A stretch of DNA of 7,998 nt from Alphaproteobacteria bacterium (GTDB lineage: Bacteria; Pseudomonadota; Alphaproteobacteria; Thalassobaculales; Thalassobaculaceae). The notes below the pieces were generated by a model, which saw only the letters and a program-made list of their open reading frames with translations, was not told the DNA's origin and made no database searches. The translations under genes and the position numbers were made by a program. The stretch covers positions 1 to 7,998 of the forward strand of contig JAPKDN010000126.1 in NCBI GenBank assembly GCA_028822575.1, in the 5' to 3' direction. Each line of letters begins with the position of its first letter. Position 1 is the stretch's first letter. This document shows, in pieces, positions 5,735-7,998 of this stretch.

Positions 5735-7069
5735 TCACGTGTCGGTTTGGGGATCAGTCTCCTCGTCCCGAACCCGACCAAAGGGATCTCCGAAGCGATC
5801 CAGCATTACCTGTTCCAAACCGAGGTTGGAGGCCGCCAGCCAACTTCCGGGGCGGGCCTTGAAAAGATTGTGCTTGGCTGGGGCCTCCGGCTCCGTACCT
5901 TCCAAAAGGTCGGTCGCCCCCTTCAACATCTTGGTCCTAAAGCGCACCACCGCCTTGTCCGTTCCCGTCAGGATCTCCCGTGTCCGGTCCACAATCGGGC
6001 CCTGACTGTGTTGGATCATCGAGTCTTGTTCGGCCAGACCCTTCACCCCCGTGAAGGTTCGGTGCTTCTGGTCCTCGCGATCGATTTGAAAATTGTTATG
6101 GACGTTGCGCACTGGGACATAATTTTCATCTCGTTCACAGACCAACGCGAAGCCGTCATCCAGCTTGCCGCGTTCTTCGTTGCCTAGAGGCCGGTCTGGG
6201 TTCCAGGAATAAACATAGCACCAGCATGAGGCGTCATCGATCGGCGCCAAGGTGAAGCCGTGATAGGTCTCGCCCGGCAAGGTCGACGGGCCCGTGCCGT
6301 GGGCGGGCATCAGATATTGGGTCATGCGCCAGTATTTTTGGCCGTCGGCCACGCGGGCCGCAGCGACCACGAAGCCGGCTTCGTGCTCAAGCACCTCAAA
6401 ATGCGGCATCGGATCATCCCGCATCCAGCGCAATCGCTTTTCGTCCGCCTGGCTGTGCGGATGATAGACGGATGGCACCGATGGCGCAGGCATATGCAAG
6501 AAGCTGAAATGGGCCGTGTCCAGATCACCTTCCATGATCTGCGCCCAATTGCAATCGAACCGTTGTTTAGTCACGAAGCGATGGGTCGAAGGCACGCAGG
6601 CGAATTCTAAGAGCGGGAGTTCTGGCAGGGCGCCGCCCGGCAGTCTCGTCGGGTCGGGTCCGAGGTAGGCCCAGATAGTCTCGCCAAATTCGCGAACTGG
6701 ATAGGCTTTGGTCTGGACGGTTTTGTGCAGATTACTGTCGGCGGGAACGTTGGGCAGCTCCATCGCCCTGCCATGCCGATCGAACTTCCAGCCGTGGTAG
6801 ACGCAGCGTAATCCGCAATCCTCGTTGCGGCCGAAGAACAAATGAGCGCCGCGGTGCGGGCAGTGCGCGTCAAGCACGCCAATTGCACCCTCGGTATCAC
6901 GGAAGGCGACGAGTTCCTGCCCCATGATGTTGACCTTGACCGGTGGGCAATCCGGAACCGCCAGGTCCTTGGCCAGTGCTACTGGTTGCCAGAAACGCCT
7001 AAAGAATGCGCCCATCGGCGTTCCTGGCCCGGTCTGGGTCAGCATCGTATTTTGTTCAGCTGATAGCAT
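5735..7069 (-). CDS. Rieske [2Fe-2S] aromatic ring-hydroxylating oxygenase alpha subunit (phthalate 4,5-dioxygenase type)
   Basis: A 444-residue oxygenase component. The N-terminal Rieske domain binds the 2Fe-2S cluster through CPHRG (Cys70, His72) and CVYHGWKF (Cys89, His92). The C-terminal domain carries the mononuclear iron motif E-x3-D-x2-H-x4-H in MEGDLDTAHFSFLH (Glu180, Asp184, His187, His192); the third ligand is probably an Asp in the stretch EQDSMIQHSQGPIVDRT (about 347-363). The start MLSAEQNTMLTQTGPGTPMG resembles the phthalate 4,5-dioxygenase / LigX-like group. Such enzymes need an electron-transfer reductase, which is not in this window, and the true substrate cannot be read from sequence. 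ATG 7069 is chosen over GTG 7093 because AAAGGA sits 8 nt upstream and homology starts there. The frame is intact in a region rich in broken genes, which suggests continued selection. Confidence 0.93.
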   Translation of the reverse strand: MLSAEQNTMLTQTGPGTPMGAFFRRFWQPVALAKDLAVPDCPPVKVNIMGQELVAFRDTEGAIGVLDAHCPHRGAHLFFGRNEDCGLRCVYHGWKFDRHGRAMELPNVPADSNLHKTVQTKAYPVREFGETIWAYLGPDPTRLPGGALPELPLLEFACVPSTHRFVTKQRFDCNWAQIMEGDLDTAHFSFLHMPAPSVPSVYHPHSQADEKRLRWMRDDPMPHFEVLEHEAGFVVAAARVADGQKYWRMTQYLMPAHGTGPSTLPGETYHGFTLAPIDDASCWCYVYSWNPDRPLGNEERGKLDDGFALVCERDENYVPVRNVHNNFQIDREDQKHRTFTGVKGLAEQDSMIQHSQGPIVDRTREILTGTDKAVVRFRTKMLKGATDLLEGTEPEAPAKHNLFKARPGSWLAASNLGLEQVMLDRFGDPFGRVRDEETDPQTDT

Positions 7070-7360
7070 GGTCCCGATCCTTTCGACGAGCACGCAACTT
7101 TCCCGTACCCGGAATCACTAAAGCCTCGGCGCCGGACTGACAACCGAGCATTCAACCCCGATAACCCGAGCCTTGTGCGCGGCCTGGACACAATTGGACC
7201 GTGTGTTCGAATAACCGCTGCGGTCGTTCCCTTGCCGGATTGAGATGCTTTGACAATGCCATGCTACGGTGTGGCGACCCGAGGCCACGGCCTGCAAAAC
7301 ATCCATCGTTCGTGTATGATCAAAACCATCATGCCAAGAATTTTCGCCTATTCATTGAGC
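7070..7360. other. Intergenic region upstream of the Rieske gene, no gene recognised
   Basis: I checked all six frames of this stretch. They contain only short stop-broken ORFs without family resemblance, including one of 62 codons at 7118-7306 on the minus strand. It should contain the promoter of the Rieske gene, but no convincing -35/-10 pair or operator could be picked on the minus strand. A plus-strand TTGACA at 7250-7255 has no acceptable -10 partner. Confidence 0.5.
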
Positions 7361-7480
7361 TATATTAAATTTTTTTAGCTTTTCACTGAAAAAAATATGT
7401 TATTTTAGATATTTATTTTTATAAAATAGTAAAATACACGAATTAATTATTATTGATCTAATTTTTATTGGTAACCTTAA
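7361..7480. other. AT-rich block (86% A+T over 120 nt)
   Basis: By direct count 103 of 120 bases are A or T, in sharp contrast with the GC-rich genes on the left. It contains long T and A runs and small dyads, for example AGCTA (7359-7363) / TAGCT (7376-7380) and TTTTCA (7380-7385) / TGAAAA (7387-7392). No ORF, DnaA-box cluster or terminal repeat of a transposon was recognised. It could be a curved or easily melted regulatory region, a xenogeneic insertion near the tRNA, or degraded DNA. Confidence 0.6.
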
Positions 7481-7617
7481 TCTTTAGATCTGGTTCGTCC
7501 AAAATGTTGCCCGGCGATATCATTTTGTTTTATTCAACGCTGCTAGGATCTAATCGATTGGATGACGCTGACACGTTGCCGCCTCCACAATTTGATCACA
7601 CTGATTACAGTTTGGCC

Positions 7618-7647
7618 TTGCAAATTCTCTTTCGCCAGCCTTATACA
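7618..7647 (+). promoter_or_regulatory. Likely promoter of tRNA-Ala
   Basis: TTGCAA (7618-7623) and TATACA (7642-7647), 18 nt apart, form a reasonable sigma-70 type promoter ending 42 nt before the tRNA. The bases after the -10 (TTCGGCTCTC) are GC-rich, like the discriminators of stringently controlled stable-RNA promoters. The leader that follows can form an imperfect hairpin of GACCAAGG (7659-7666) with CCTT (7675-7678) and GGTC (7683-7686), possibly relevant to 5' processing. Confidence 0.5.
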
Positions 7648-7689
7648 TTCGGCTCTCAGACCAAGGTTTTTACGCCTTTTCTGGTCGGT

Positions 7690-7765
<76 letters not shown>

Positions 7766-7844
7766 ATTAAGTCAAAAGCTTACCTCTCTTTAGTTTTTCC
7801 AACAGCTCCAAATTTTACAATTTTAATCTAGAATTTTAAAAACC

Positions 7845-7884
7845 AGGCCTCATTTCGTTCCGATAAACGAACGTCGAGCCTTTT
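7845..7884 (+). terminator. Possible intrinsic terminator downstream of tRNA-Ala
   Basis: An imperfect hairpin: AGGCCTC (7845-7851) pairs with GAGCCT (7876-7881) with one bulged C, then an internal loop, then TTCGTT (7854-7859) with AACGAA (7866-7871) and a 6-nt loop. TTTT at 7881-7884 follows the stem. The location 80 nt past the tRNA and the short T tract make this only a candidate. Confidence 0.35.
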
Positions 7885-7903
7885 AATTGGTCCTCAATTG
7901 GTC
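7885..7903 (+). repeat. Two AATTGGTC direct repeats, 11-bp period
   Basis: AATTGGTC occurs at 7885-7892 and again at 7896-7903, so the copies begin one DNA helical turn apart. Such phased repeats are typical of operator half-sites recognised in tandem, here perhaps for a gene beyond the right edge. An inverted partial copy, CCAATTAA, lies at the end of the tRNA (7763-7770). The repeats are short and AT-rich, so chance is possible. Confidence 0.35.
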
Positions 7904-7954
7904 ACTACAAAGATGCAGTTCATGCTCGAAAACCGATTAAAAATGACTATGGTC

Positions 7955-7989
7955 TATGACAATTATGACAGTTCCCCAAAATGGGGACC
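7955..7989. repeat. TATGACA direct repeats and a TCCCCA/TGGGGA palindrome at the right edge
   Basis: TATGACA is present at 7955-7961 and 7964-7970 (9-bp period). Immediately after, TCCCCA (7973-7978) and TGGGGA (7982-7987) form a perfect 6-bp dyad around AAA, with an outer imperfect extension (ACAG.../...CAGT). This could be an operator in front of a gene beyond the window, or the edge of a mobile element; the window ends too soon to decide. Confidence 0.35.
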
Positions 7990-7998
7990 AGTCACTTG

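Noticed and set aside
5615..6187. 190-codon plus-strand ORF opposite the 3' end of the Rieske gene
   Set aside because: It is antisense to a clear Rieske oxygenase coding region and shows no family motif; it is a GC-rich shadow frame.
7361..7480. Replication origin in the AT-rich block
   Set aside because: No cluster of DnaA-box-like 9-mers, no CtrA-type TTAA-N7-TTAA site and no origin-associated genes were seen.

Overview
The window looks like a chromosomal segment of a GC-rich alphaproteobacterium, probably Rhodospirillales-like. That is an inference from protein styles and from the yggT / DUF167 / folD order; no taxonomic marker was available to test it. It holds seven intact or window-truncated protein genes with recognisable families, one unassigned small ORF, one tRNA and three decayed genes. 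The decay is the main result: two of the three decayed genes are not visible as ordinary ORFs and appear only when frames are read through their stops and shifts.

Layout. 1-858 (+): the 3' end of a TesA-like SGNH arylesterase, overlapped by thpR (RNA 2',3'-cyclic phosphodiesterase). 958-1638 (+): a DUF1194 (von Willebrand A-like) gene broken by an in-frame TAA. 1741-2787 (-): an intact acetylpolyamine amidohydrolase / class II histone deacetylase-like gene. 2799-3480 (-): a NnrU-family membrane protein pseudogene directly upstream of the deacetylase, with five premature stops and one frameshift at a homopolymer. 3579-3920 (+): a DUF3253 protein. 3927-5445 (-): the unit yggT - DUF167 - folD, whose middle gene is broken by a frameshift and a stop. 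5488-5697 (-): a small unassigned ORF. 5735-7069 (-): a phthalate-dioxygenase-type Rieske oxygenase alpha subunit. 7070-7689: no gene found, including a 120-nt stretch that is 86% A+T. 7690-7765 (+): tRNA-Ala(CGC) with a plausible promoter. 7766-7998: AT-rich sequence with small repeats and dyads.

Working together. folD supplies one-carbon folate interconversion, thpR acts on RNA 2',3'-cyclic phosphate ends, the deacetylase probably acts on acetylated polyamines or similar small amines, and the Rieske protein is the catalytic part of an aromatic-ring oxygenase whose reductase is not in this window. These are separate housekeeping or catabolic functions rather than one pathway. Three broken genes between intact neighbours suggest ongoing gene loss, as in a lineage that recently changed niche or became host-associated. 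I found no convincing new multi-gene system. The most useful second looks are the NnrU pseudogene and its effect on deacetylase translation, the broken DUF167 gene, and the AT-rich block beside tRNA-Ala.
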